DNA of 64,000 bases from the NCBI GenBank assembly GCA_947489685.1, contig CANLEM010000006.1:124001-188000 (forward strand), in the 5' to 3' direction. The stretch is from an uncultured Aquimarina sp. GTDB taxonomy: Bacteria > Bacteroidota > Bacteroidia > Flavobacteriales > Flavobacteriaceae. Of this stretch, positions 55,223-63,876 are shown in pieces. The first letter of the stretch is position 1. Each line of letters begins with the position of its first letter. The position numbers and the translations under genes were made by a program. The notes under the pieces were generated by a model, which made no database searches, was not told the origin of the DNA, and saw only the letters and a list, made by a program, of their open reading frames with translations.

Positions 55223-55823
55223 AGAGCTATTAAAACAGGATAAGCAACTTCCTTCTGAGCGTATAAATGAAGGACACCAGTTGCGTTTTATGGCGAAGTT
55301 AGAACAGGAACTTCCTGAAAAACCTAAAGTCAGGAGGTTTACATATGGTTGGTTAAAAATTGCTGCAAGTGTTGCTATTGTGTTTTCAATCTCATTGACA
55401 GCGTATAACCAATTTCAGGGAGACACTTCTAATCCTACAGAAGTAGTGTCGACCGAGGGAGTAGATACAAAAAATGCAACAATACTTTTATCCAAACAAT
55501 CCTCATCTCTTGCAGAAATGTCTCCTGAGTATGAAAAAGTAGAAAACTATTTATTGACTAGTATCAAATTTCAGTTATCAGAAATTACAATTGATGACAA
55601 AAACAGAGAATTAGTCGAAAGTTTTAAAATACGATTAAGCAATCTTGATAAAGAATATCAAAACCTTAGTAAAGAACTTATTGAGGTAGGTCCGAATATG
55701 GAGAGCATAGAGGCTATGACAGAAAATTTAAAACTTAGATTGTCTTTATTAGAAAGGTTAAAAGATAAACTTAAAGAATTAGAAAAAATTGAGAATGAAG
55801 GTTATGATGAGATACAAGCTTAA
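55206..55823 (+). CDS. Putative anti-sigma factor (one TM)
   Basis: Cytoplasmic N-terminus of about 45 residues (IRELLKQDKQLPSERINEGHQLRFMAKLEQEL), one TM helix (48-67), then a periplasmic coiled coil (110-205; LSNLDKEYQNLSKELIEVGP...LKDKLKELEKIE). Gene order and topology argue for an anti-sigma factor for the preceding ECF protein; there is no ZAS zinc motif. It overlaps the sigma gene by 17 nt. Confidence 0.75.
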   Translation: MAQDIRELLKQDKQLPSERINEGHQLRFMAKLEQELPEKPKVRRFTYGWLKIAASVAIVFSISLTAYNQFQGDTSNPTEVVSTEGVDTKNATILLSKQSSSLAEMSPEYEKVENYLLTSIKFQLSEITIDDKNRELVESFKIRLSNLDKEYQNLSKELIEVGPNMESIEAMTENLKLRLSLLERLKDKLKELEKIENEGYDEIQA

Positions 55824-57180
55824 TATTATTACATTTTATGTTTTCGGGTTTTATAGTATTGGAATACTAGCACAAGATCGTGAAAGTAAGCTTAATGAAA
55901 AACTTTCGGTAAACTCTGATGTTACAATTAATCTTAATACTAGCCACACCAATATAGTTTTTGAGACGTGGAACAGAAATGAAGTAGCAGTAGAGGCATA
56001 TATAGAAGGGAATAATCTTATTGATGAAAATAGTAAACGTATACTCGATAGTTGGCAATTAGACGTATTGGGTGATCATGAGAATGTAACTATTAATTCG
56101 GCAGCAGGAAACTTATGGACCGGTAAAGTAACCGCTTCTAATTTTAGAGTGAGTAAAGAAGAATTGAGGATGTTAAACCCTGCAATTGCAGATATGCTCG
56201 GGCCGCTGATCAAGAATATTGATAATAACCCTATGCCTAATGCACTTTCTGATAACCTTGCTAATGTTAACCTTAAAAATAGAAGCAATAATCCAGAGGA
56301 AGAGAAGTATATTCAACAATGGGAAAATCAAATTCGAGAAAAATTTAGTGATGAGATAGATCAAGAAAAACAAAAATGGGCTAAACAACTTGAAGAAAAC
56401 TCGAAAACAGGATCTGGCCAGATGAAAATTGAGCTAGAAGCTTGGGGGCAGCAGTACGGCGAACAAATGGAAGCTTGGGCTTCGCAATTGGTTCGAGATA
56501 TAGAGAAACAACAACAAGGAACAGCAAACGTAACAATTTATCAGTATACAGCCCAAAGATCAAATACTGGGAATACAAGTAAGATGATCAAGATTAAGAT
56601 ACCTAAAGATGCCAAGCTAAAACTAAATATTCGTCATGGTGCAGTGCAATTAGCAGAGAAGGCTAATAACGTGAGAGCTTCATTATCACACACAAAACTT
56701 TCGGCCAATGTAATAGATGGTAATCAGACTTTTATTAAAACATCCTATTCACCCGTATTTGTTCGTGAATGGAATAATGGAAGATTGGTTGTGAATTATG
56801 TAAAGAATTGTAGAATTCAAAATGCAAAAAACCTGTTGGTGAATGCAGATTCTAGCAATGTTTTTATTCAAGAATTAGATCAAAACGGAGCCATATCTGC
56901 TAGTTTTGGTGTCGTTACCATAGCGAATTTAGGAAAGTCCTTTTCGACACTTGATTTAGCGATTCAGAACAGTGATTTTAAGTTAAAATTACCAGATGCA
57001 TCTTTTAACCTATCCTATAGTGGTGCGCAGAGTTTAATTTCTTTACCTAAAACTTTAGAAATAAATACAAGAAAGAATTTTGGTAATGTCTTTATCAATG
57101 GATTTCAAAATACGCGTAGTACAAATAATATGATAACAATCAATGCAAAATATAGCGAGATTGTATTAAATAATAAATAA
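55807..57180 (+). CDS. Secreted DUF4097-like beta-repeat protein
   Basis: Start at ATG 55807 gives a signal peptide (MRYKLNIITFYVFGFYSIGILAQ). Residues 35-90 (DVTINLNTSHTNIVFETWNRNEVAVEAYIEG) and the C-terminal half (SASFGVVTIANLGKSFSTLDLAIQNSDFKLKLPD) look like the DUF4097 beta-helix pattern; a long charged helical insert (about 150-240; QWENQIREKFSDEIDQEKQKWAKQLEEN) separates them. Third gene of the sigma/anti-sigma operon, overlapping the anti-sigma gene by 17 nt. Possibly the envelope output or sensor of that circuit. Confidence 0.75.
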   Translation: MRYKLNIITFYVFGFYSIGILAQDRESKLNEKLSVNSDVTINLNTSHTNIVFETWNRNEVAVEAYIEGNNLIDENSKRILDSWQLDVLGDHENVTINSAAGNLWTGKVTASNFRVSKEELRMLNPAIADMLGPLIKNIDNNPMPNALSDNLANVNLKNRSNNPEEEKYIQQWENQIREKFSDEIDQEKQKWAKQLEENSKTGSGQMKIELEAWGQQYGEQMEAWASQLVRDIEKQQQGTANVTIYQYTAQRSNTGNTSKMIKIKIPKDAKLKLNIRHGAVQLAEKANNVRASLSHTKLSANVIDGNQTFIKTSYSPVFVREWNNGRLVVNYVKNCRIQNAKNLLVNADSSNVFIQELDQNGAISASFGVVTIANLGKSFSTLDLAIQNSDFKLKLPDASFNLSYSGAQSLISLPKTLEINTRKNFGNVFINGFQNTRSTNNMITINAKYSEIVLNNK

Positions 57181-57569
57181 AATTTTTCATAATAATTATT
57201 GTAGTGTTAATTATAAAAAAGCTTCATTGATTCTATTAATGAGGCTTTTTTAGTACTTTATAAATTAACATTTTTTATGTTTTGAATATAATAAACCATA
57301 TAAATAATCGTTAGGAATGGTCTTTTGTCTATTCAATTTTGCTGTTTATCTATGTTTTTGTCAATAGTAAAAACGTAAATTACTTGTTATCAACTATTTA
57401 AATTATTTTAAACTCAATTTTAACACTTTTTGTGTCTTTTATCGAAAATCAAAACCACTTGATCTAAAACTCTGTTTTTTAGTTTGTTTAACTATAATTA
57501 AGTGATATCATTGTGTGGTTAAACCGTAACAAGGAAATCACAAATCCATTACAGTAAAAACAGAAAAAG
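57181..57569. other. 389-nt intergenic region with terminator at 57215-57251
   Basis: AAAAAAGCTTCATT / AATGAGGCTTTTTT forms a terminator after the operon (57215-57251, one G-U pair). The remaining 300 nt is an AT-rich leader for the gene at 57570; CTAAAA-CTCTG-TTTTTTAG near 57464-57482 could fold. No gene seen. Confidence 0.6.
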
Positions 57570-58208
57570 ATGAAATTGATCGCATATTTTTTTAGCTTAT
57601 TTTTATTCATTAGCGGTTATGCAAATGACAAGGACGAAACTCTTAAGGTAGAGAAAGATGGTCTTGTTGTTGTAGTGCTTGACTTTGAAGAAGGAGATAA
57701 GATAAAATTATTCGAAGTAGAAACAGGAGATCACATCTTATCTAAGACACATGGAGAAATAGACCTTAGTCAATTACCAGTAGGATCTTATTTACTTGAA
57801 AACAATCAGGGAAGATCTGTTATTATCGATCGTCTTGAAGAAGAATTAAATGTTGATGGAGCAATTAATGCGATTCATAATGATTTTCTTTTAGAATTGG
57901 ATAGTAAAAGAACAATGGTTCCTGCAGAGATTGATGTAGAGCAAGAGTATATGCATTATTACACTAATGCCGAGACAAATCTTATGGCGATCAATAGAGA
58001 AGGAGATATGGTTACTGTTGTTGATTTTAAAGAAGGTGATAAGATAAAATTATTTGAAGTAAAGAATACAGTACATATCTTAACAAAAACTACAAATTTT
58101 GTAGACCTTAGTCAACTACCTGCTGGAGTTTATGTTTTAGAAGATAATAACGGAAACTCTGTTGTGATCGAAAAATTTCTTGACAATGATCAAGTAGCTG
58201 ATATGTAA
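57570..58208 (+). CDS. Secreted protein with two near-identical beta modules
   Basis: Signal peptide (ending SGYAN) and two copies of one 60-residue module: residues 31-89 and 145-203, spaced exactly 114 residues. Both contain EGDKIKLFEV, HIL(S/T)KT, DLSQLP(V/A)G and a final SV(I/V)I. The module ending (DLSQLPxGxYxLExNxGxSVxI) recalls the C-terminal sorting/beta-sandwich domain of type IX secreted proteins, but here it occurs twice and internally. The linker (90-143) is charged and helical. Function unknown. Confidence 0.75.
   Translation: MKLIAYFFSLFLFISGYANDKDETLKVEKDGLVVVVLDFEEGDKIKLFEVETGDHILSKTHGEIDLSQLPVGSYLLENNQGRSVIIDRLEEELNVDGAINAIHNDFLLELDSKRTMVPAEIDVEQEYMHYYTNAETNLMAINREGDMVTVVDFKEGDKIKLFEVKNTVHILTKTTNFVDLSQLPAGVYVLEDNNGNSVVIEKFLDNDQVADM
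57657..58178 (+). repeat. Tandem intragenic duplication (two units, 342-nt offset)
   Basis: Units at 57657-57836 and 57999-58178. The stretch GATAAGATAAAATTATT and neighbours are nearly identical at the DNA level (2 differences in about 30 nt at 57699 and 58041), so the duplication is fairly recent or kept by selection. Confidence 0.75.
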
Positions 58209-58240
58209 GAACACGTTAAGTTATAACAATTTATATTTCT

Positions 58241-58270
58241 AAAACCTATCCGTATCGGATGGGTTTTTTT
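58241..58270 (+). terminator. Terminator after duplicated-module gene
   Basis: AAAACCTATCCG / CGGATGGGTTTT with loop TAT and a T run. Confidence 0.85.
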
Positions 58271-58428
58271 ATATACAATGATTTGTCTTCACGGCTGAAA
58301 AAAAATGTATATATCTTCACATACTCGCAAATTATTAAGAGGAACATATATACTTCTATTTGAAACAATAGTCCAATCTTGATGTTAATCGACATGTTAC
58401 TTTTGACAGAAACTGTCACATTTTATAC

Positions 58429-59964
58429 ATGATAAAAAATAGATTATTTATAATAGGGAGCGTATTATTTATGTTATTAAGCTGTAGTAGCGATGATAGC
58501 GTCGTTCAAGAACAAGAATTTGCCAAAATATTATCTTTTAAGTTTTTGGCAAGTAATAATGATGATTTACAAGTTGATATATCGGCAACTATTAATGAAA
58601 GTAATAAAACGATTACGGCAATATTGCCAGCACATACCCCTATTACATTTTTAAAACCTCTTATTAAATTGTCTAAGGGTGTAAATGTATTTCCTAACCA
58701 AGATTTCCCTGAGAATTTTACGAATCCTGTTGTTTACAAAGTTTCTGGGGATAATTATAGAGAATCTAAATATACGGTTACCGTTATTAGAGAGGATAGT
58801 AAGGAAAGTAATATAAATAGTTTTGTTATTAAACAGAATGCAAACCCTAATTTGGAATTAGATATATCAGGGAGTTTTGATGATAAAATAATTAGATTAG
58901 AATTTAATGCGGGTACAGATATAACAGCACTGATCCCTGAGATAACAATTTCTCAAGGTGCAATAATAAATCCTGAGAATGGTTTAAAACAAGATTTTAC
59001 CAATCCAATAGAGTATACGATTACGGCTCAAGATGGAGTGACAAAGAAAACGTATACCGTGGTTTCTTCTATTTTAAAAAGTAAAAAAAATGAAATCACA
59101 AGTTTTGTGTTTCCTGATATTAATGGCCAACGATATGAGGCAAATATTGTTGAAAGTAATATTGTTCTAGAACTCCCCGAAGGTACAAATCTTAGTGGTT
59201 TAATTCCGACCATAGAGACATCATTAAATGCGAATGTTTCTCCAGAAAGTGGAGTGCCCCAAACTTTTGAAAACCTGATACAATATGAAGTAACCGCAGA
59301 AGATGGAAGTAAACAAACGTACACAGTAAATGTATATACCGCTAATTCTATTGGTGCCGATAGAGTTGTATTAACTGAGTTTTATGAAGTAAATAAGAAG
59401 TTGGATAATTTATTTAATGGGTATCTTAATTGGGATTTGAGTGCTCCGACCATGGAAAACTGGGAAGGAGTAGATATAATTAATGGTAGAGTGTCTTCTT
59501 TGTCTATCACTTTTGATATTAGAGTATATGAACTTCCTCCAAGTATTGGAAAGTTATCAGAACTTAAGTTTTTATCCATTGGATCATTTGCTCTTCAAGA
59601 AATCCCTAAAGAAATTGGAAATCTTAAAAAGTTAAGTAATCTTCATTTAACGGGTAATTTGATTAAAGAACTTCCTAAGGAAATAGGAGAACTTTCTTCG
59701 TTATTGTTTTTGATATTAACAAAAAATAAACTAAAAACAATACCACCAGAAGTTGGTAAGCTGGAGAATTTAAGATTTCTTTATTTAGATGATAATAATC
59801 TTGAGGTGCTCCCTAATGAAATAGAAGCTTTGTCGAAGTTAAGAACCTTAAAGTTAGAAAGAAACCCTATAACCATTATACCCAAAGAAATTTGTGCTTT
59901 ATCTAAAGAAAATGGAGGTAATACAGAAATTTCCTTAGATATTGATGATATTTGTGAGGAGTAA
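58429..59964 (+). CDS. Leucine-rich-repeat lipoprotein with three DUF5018-like domains
   Basis: Lipobox LLSCS (Cys19). Three beta modules follow (about 30-120, 125-212, 217-305), each ending with the pattern F.NP(V/I).Y.V..(D/E)G...TYTV, like DUF5018 domains. Residues 365-500 hold about six 23-residue leucine-rich repeats (LPPSIGKLSELKFLSI, IPKEIGNLKKLSNLHL, LPKEIGELSSLLFLIL...). Probably exposed in the outer membrane or periplasm for protein binding. Ends at a bidirectional terminator. Confidence 0.85.
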   Translation: MIKNRLFIIGSVLFMLLSCSSDDSVVQEQEFAKILSFKFLASNNDDLQVDISATINESNKTITAILPAHTPITFLKPLIKLSKGVNVFPNQDFPENFTNPVVYKVSGDNYRESKYTVTVIREDSKESNINSFVIKQNANPNLELDISGSFDDKIIRLEFNAGTDITALIPEITISQGAIINPENGLKQDFTNPIEYTITAQDGVTKKTYTVVSSILKSKKNEITSFVFPDINGQRYEANIVESNIVLELPEGTNLSGLIPTIETSLNANVSPESGVPQTFENLIQYEVTAEDGSKQTYTVNVYTANSIGADRVVLTEFYEVNKKLDNLFNGYLNWDLSAPTMENWEGVDIINGRVSSLSITFDIRVYELPPSIGKLSELKFLSIGSFALQEIPKEIGNLKKLSNLHLTGNLIKELPKEIGELSSLLFLILTKNKLKTIPPEVGKLENLRFLYLDDNNLEVLPNEIEALSKLRTLKLERNPITIIPKEICALSKENGGNTEISLDIDDICEE

Positions 59965-59983
59965 TATAGTAATGAATACTGAT

Positions 59984-60018
59984 AAAAAAAACAGGCATTA
60001 AATGCCTGTTTTTTTATT
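59984..60018. terminator. Bidirectional terminator
   Basis: AAAAAAACAGGCATT / AATGCCTGTTTTTTT between the LRR gene and the convergent DUF6249 gene. Confidence 0.88.
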
Positions 60019-60036
60019 TCATACAATAAGATTGAC

Positions 60037-60387
60037 TTATTTATTTAGATTTTTAGTCATATTAAAGCCTGTAAATAGTCCAACTCCTGCCATTAGGAAA
60101 ATTGTACCGGGATACGCAATGTCTTCATCCACTCCAATTGAAAGGTGTAAAATGCCGGCAATAAAAATACCTACTCCAATACCCATTAATAATAATGATA
60201 GGTTTAGAATGAACACTTTCCACACTGGAGTCATTTTTTTGTCCTTACTACTATAAAAAATAGAAGCATCTGCTCCTTTTTCGATTAAAGCCAATCTTTC
60301 TTTGTTCCTGGCGGTTACAAATAAATATACAATTCCGAAAACACATCCAAAAAAGATTAATGGTATTAGAACTTCAGGTCCACTCAT
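60037..60387 (-). CDS. DUF6249 membrane protein
   Basis: 116 residues with an N-terminal helix (5-24), the RNKERLALIEKGADASIFYSS segment typical of DUF6249, and two further helices (55-80 and 92-110). Function unknown. Divergent from the second ECF sigma gene; such proteins are often next to ECF sigma factors in Bacteroidota, as here. Confidence 0.85.
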   Translation of the reverse strand: MSGPEVLIPLIFFGCVFGIVYLFVTARNKERLALIEKGADASIFYSSKDKKMTPVWKVFILNLSLLLMGIGVGIFIAGILHLSIGVDEDIAYPGTIFLMAGVGLFTGFNMTKNLNK

Positions 60388-60535
60388 AATTTTGATTTTT
60401 TAATGATTAATACTGTTCGTTTTCTAATTAAGACGAAGTAGTTTGTAAACCGGTTACAAAAAAATATAAAAATGTTTTGTACTTTTTATAATGATTTGTG
60501 TAACCAATAACTATTTAGGATCGTCTTATGCAGAA

Positions 60536-61123
60536 ATGAACCATCAATCAGATCAATATTATATCAATCAAGTTCTTGAGGGAGATACTAATGCTTTTTC
60601 AATTCTTGTGGAGCGTCACCAAGGTTTGGTGTATACAGTGGTGTATAGAATGATCAAAAATAAAGAACAAGCAGAAGAAGTAGCGCAGGATACATTTGTA
60701 AAAGCATACACTTCATTAAGTAGATACAGAGGAGATGCTAAGTTTTCGACTTGGTTGTATACCATAGCATATAGAAAAAGTCTGGATGCTATTAAATCGG
60801 CTAAACGAATGATGACTTCAGAATTAATAGAAGAAATTAGTGAAGGAGATATAGAGTTGGTTACCGATGCTTTGATGTATTTGCAAGCACAAGAGAGAAA
60901 AAAAATCATAGCAGATAGTATCATGAAGCTTCCTGAAGATGAAGCGGCTATTGTGACACTGTATTATTTTGAAGAAAAAAGTATAAAAGAAATTGTCGAG
61001 ATCGTTGATTTAACAGCGGATAATGTGAAAATAAAATTGTATCGTAGTAGAAAAAAGTTATATTCGATATTAAAGCATTACGTTTCGCCAGAAATTAGTA
61101 GTAAAAATGGAAGAGCAATTTAA
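60536..61123 (+). CDS. ECF-type RNA polymerase sigma factor
   Basis: Start set at ATG 60536 (MNHQSDQYYINQVLEGD), since the ATG at 60491 adds 15 unlikely residues within the promoter region. Region 2 (20-85; YTVVYRMIKNKEQAEEVAQDTFVKAYTSL) and region 4 (about 125-180; KLPEDEAAIVTLYYFEEKSIKEIVEIVDLTADNVKIKLYRSRKKL). The last 17 nt overlap the following small membrane-protein gene, a likely anti-sigma factor. Confidence 0.93.
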   Translation: MNHQSDQYYINQVLEGDTNAFSILVERHQGLVYTVVYRMIKNKEQAEEVAQDTFVKAYTSLSRYRGDAKFSTWLYTIAYRKSLDAIKSAKRMMTSELIEEISEGDIELVTDALMYLQAQERKKIIADSIMKLPEDEAAIVTLYYFEEKSIKEIVEIVDLTADNVKIKLYRSRKKLYSILKHYVSPEISSKNGRAI

Positions 61124-61508
61124 AGACATAACCAATATCGTTAAGGAAGCAGGTTTGCATAATCCTTCATCAAGTTTTTCGAAAAATGTGATGAACAAAA
61201 TAGAAATGATGGCTTCAGTAGAGCCTGTGACCTACACACCGTTAATTTCTAAAAAAACATGGTTTGGGTTAGCTTTGCTTATGATAATTCTAATTATTGG
61301 AATATTCTTTTTTCCAGAAGGTGATAAATCAATTCTGGATGCAGTAGATTTTTCTTTTCTTAAGTTTAAAGGTGCATCTGTCACTAACCCATTTTCAAAA
61401 ATTACCTTATATAAAACTACATTGTACGGAGTGTTGTTTCTTGCGGCTTTGTTTTTTATTCAGATCCCAATACTTAAAAGAAGAATTGATCAAAGTTTTT
61501 CAGCGTAA
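61107..61508 (+). CDS. Putative anti-sigma factor (two TM)
   Basis: 133 residues: a cytoplasmic N-terminal helix region (1-45; FKDITNIVKEAGLHNPSSSFSKNVMNKIE), a TM helix (48-67), a short loop, and a second TM helix (103-122). It overlaps the sigma gene by 17 nt, the same overlap as in the pair at 55206-55222. Role inferred from context; there is no recognised anti-sigma motif. Confidence 0.7.
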   Translation: MEEQFKDITNIVKEAGLHNPSSSFSKNVMNKIEMMASVEPVTYTPLISKKTWFGLALLMIILIIGIFFFPEGDKSILDAVDFSFLKFKGASVTNPFSKITLYKTTLYGVLFLAALFFIQIPILKRRIDQSFSA

Positions 61509-61606
61509 AAAAGTTATAATCCAATATCATCGGTAATAAAAATATTTTTTAAACTCCGTTACATTCTTTAATTTACATACCTAATTAATTCTGGGTTAAT
61601 AAATTT

Positions 61607-62935
61607 ATGCAAAAAAGAGTGTGTGTTATTGGGGCAGGTCCTAGTGGGATTACAGCGCTAAAAAACTTAATAGATAAAGATATTGAGGTTGTTTGTTATG
61701 ATCGCAATACTGAAGTTGGTGGTAATTGGATTTATTCTGAAGATGAGAGTCATTCAAGTGTTTTTGATACCACTCATATTATAAGTTCAAAAACATTATC
61801 TCAATACGAAGATTTTACTTTTGATGATTTTGATAAAACTGTTGCCGATTACCCTTCGCATGATGAACTTAGGAGGTACTTTCAGGCGTATGCAAAACAC
61901 TTTGGATTGTATCCGCATATAGAATTTGAAACCTTAGTGAAGTATTGTAATCGAGTTGCTGCAAACGAATGGCATATTACTATATATCAAAATAGTATAG
62001 AGAAAACAGAGATTTTTACAGACCTGGTAGTTTGTAATGGACATCATTCTGTTCCTAGAATTCCAGAATACCAGGGGAGTTTTAAAGGAGAGTTTATACA
62101 TTCTCATAACTATAAAAAAGCAGCTCCTTTTACTAACAAAAGGGTATTGGTCATTGGTGGGGGTAACTCTGCATGTGATGTCGCTGTTGAGACTAGTCGA
62201 GTTAGTAAAAAAACAAGTATTAGCTGGAGAAGAGGGTATAGGATTATTCCTAAATTCTTTTTTGGCCTACCTTCGGATATTGTGGGAGCGCGTTCTGCGT
62301 GGTTACCAATTAAAATAAGGAGTTGGTTTAATGACCGACTTCTGAATATATTACTGGGAAAAAATAAATTATACGGTTTACAAGAAGTAAAAACTAAATT
62401 TGGTCAGACCCACCCAACTATAAACGATGAATTGTTGTATAAAATACGTCATGGTAAGGTACATCCAAAGGTTGATATTGAAAAATTAGAGGGAAATACT
62501 GTCTATTTTAAAGACGGAACCACCGAAGATGTAGATGTAATTATTGCATGTACCGGTTATATTTTAAAACATTCTTTTTTTGATGAATCCCTTATAGATT
62601 ATAGTGATGGACCTGTTCCGTTATATTTAAAAATGTTTCATGCAAACTATCACGATGTGTTTTTTGTAGGGATGTTTCAGCCTCTTGGTTGTATTTGGCC
62701 GGGATCAGAATTGCAAAGCAAGATTTTGGCTAATTACTTAGCTGGTGACTGGAAAATTCCATCCAATATAGAGAAGTTATGTGAGCGAGAAGTCACACAC
62801 CCACACTATAAACAAATCAATACACCTAGGCACACGATAACAGTAGATTATCATGCATTTAGGAAATCGTTACTACGAGAATTGCCCAAAGATTGGAAGT
62901 CTAAACAAACCAAACCCATTTCGCAAAGCGTTTAA
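61607..62935 (+). CDS. Flavin-containing monooxygenase
   Basis: Class B flavoprotein monooxygenase: FAD motif GAGPSG (9-14), NADPH motif GGGNSA (184-189) and the FMO fingerprint FKGEFIHSHNY (159-169; FxGxxxHxxxY). A late ATG motif variant is IACTGY (about 316-321). Oxidises soft nucleophiles; in marine bacteria related enzymes convert trimethylamine to its N-oxide, but the substrate is not proven here. Stand-alone gene. Confidence 0.92.
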   Translation: MQKRVCVIGAGPSGITALKNLIDKDIEVVCYDRNTEVGGNWIYSEDESHSSVFDTTHIISSKTLSQYEDFTFDDFDKTVADYPSHDELRRYFQAYAKHFGLYPHIEFETLVKYCNRVAANEWHITIYQNSIEKTEIFTDLVVCNGHHSVPRIPEYQGSFKGEFIHSHNYKKAAPFTNKRVLVIGGGNSACDVAVETSRVSKKTSISWRRGYRIIPKFFFGLPSDIVGARSAWLPIKIRSWFNDRLLNILLGKNKLYGLQEVKTKFGQTHPTINDELLYKIRHGKVHPKVDIEKLEGNTVYFKDGTTEDVDVIIACTGYILKHSFFDESLIDYSDGPVPLYLKMFHANYHDVFFVGMFQPLGCIWPGSELQSKILANYLAGDWKIPSNIEKLCEREVTHPHYKQINTPRHTITVDYHAFRKSLLRELPKDWKSKQTKPISQSV

Positions 62936-63009
62936 GATGATTTAAGGCGTATTATCTTGATAGGCAATATCGCTATTGATATATTTGATTTTTATTTTTA
63001 ATCATTTTT

Positions 63010-63702
63010 ATGAATACTCATAGTTTATCGGATTTTTTAGAAAATTGGTCTCAAAATTTTATCCCTGTAGTATCTTCTAAGTTTTCTAAAGAGCATTATG
63101 TGCCTATAGATTTATCAGAAACTAATCAAGTTCTGGATACAATAGACGTATCTTCTTCTAAAGAATTTGAGGAGTATGTTAATACGTATATTAAAGAAAA
63201 CAATGCCCAAGTTGCATATGGAGGATATAACGAGGTACGAGGGATTTATCGAAGGAGCACTCATTTTAACCAAGAAAACCCCGAAACTGAGCGTAATATT
63301 CATTTAGGGATAGATATATGGTGTGATGCGGGAACCGAAATCTTAGCCCCACTAGATGGGAAGGTGCATAGCTTTAAAAACAATACTAATTTTGGAGATT
63401 ATGGACCAACTATTATTCTTGAACATGAATTTAAAGGAATTCAATTTTTTACTTTATATGGTCATTTAAGCTTGTCTTCAATAGAGGATATGGTTGTTGA
63501 TCAAAGCGTAAAAGCAGGTAGTGTGATAGCCTATTTAGGAGATGCATCTGTAAACGGAGATTATGCTCCTCATCTGCATTTTCAAATCATCAAAGATATG
63601 CAAGGTAAAATAGGGGATTATCCAGGAGTTTCAAATAAAAAAGATTTAGAGTTTTATCTTCAAAATTGCCCGAATCCAGAATTGTTACTAAAAATAGAGT
63701 AA
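63010..63702 (+). CDS. M23 family metallopeptidase
   Basis: LytM/lysostaphin fold with zinc ligands in HLGIDIW (HxxxD, about 98-102) and HLHF (about 193-196), plus YGHLSL (about 156). No signal peptide or TM is seen, which is unusual for a peptidoglycan hydrolase and leaves the site of action open. The N-terminal 65 residues are not recognised. 230 residues, intact. Confidence 0.88.
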   Translation: MNTHSLSDFLENWSQNFIPVVSSKFSKEHYVPIDLSETNQVLDTIDVSSSKEFEEYVNTYIKENNAQVAYGGYNEVRGIYRRSTHFNQENPETERNIHLGIDIWCDAGTEILAPLDGKVHSFKNNTNFGDYGPTIILEHEFKGIQFFTLYGHLSLSSIEDMVVDQSVKAGSVIAYLGDASVNGDYAPHLHFQIIKDMQGKIGDYPGVSNKKDLEFYLQNCPNPELLLKIE

Positions 63703-63864
63703 TTATTAACTTAATATTTGGCAATATCTTTTTTGGTGTATCCCTATTTTCTTTACTGTAAATATACATCTTGCTTTGTGCAGGTGGTGTATCTAATATC
63801 CTAATTAATGTATTGGCGTATGTAAAAAATAATACCTCGTATTATGATGTATTGTTTTTTTATG

Positions 63865-63872
63865 TATATTTG
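63865..63872 (+). promoter_or_regulatory. -7 box TATATTTG, start of PadR gene almost at +1
   Basis: Exact TAnnTTTG match. The ATG at 63877 begins 5 nt after the box, where transcription would start, so the mRNA may be leaderless. Confidence 0.45.
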
Positions 63873-63876
63873 ATCT

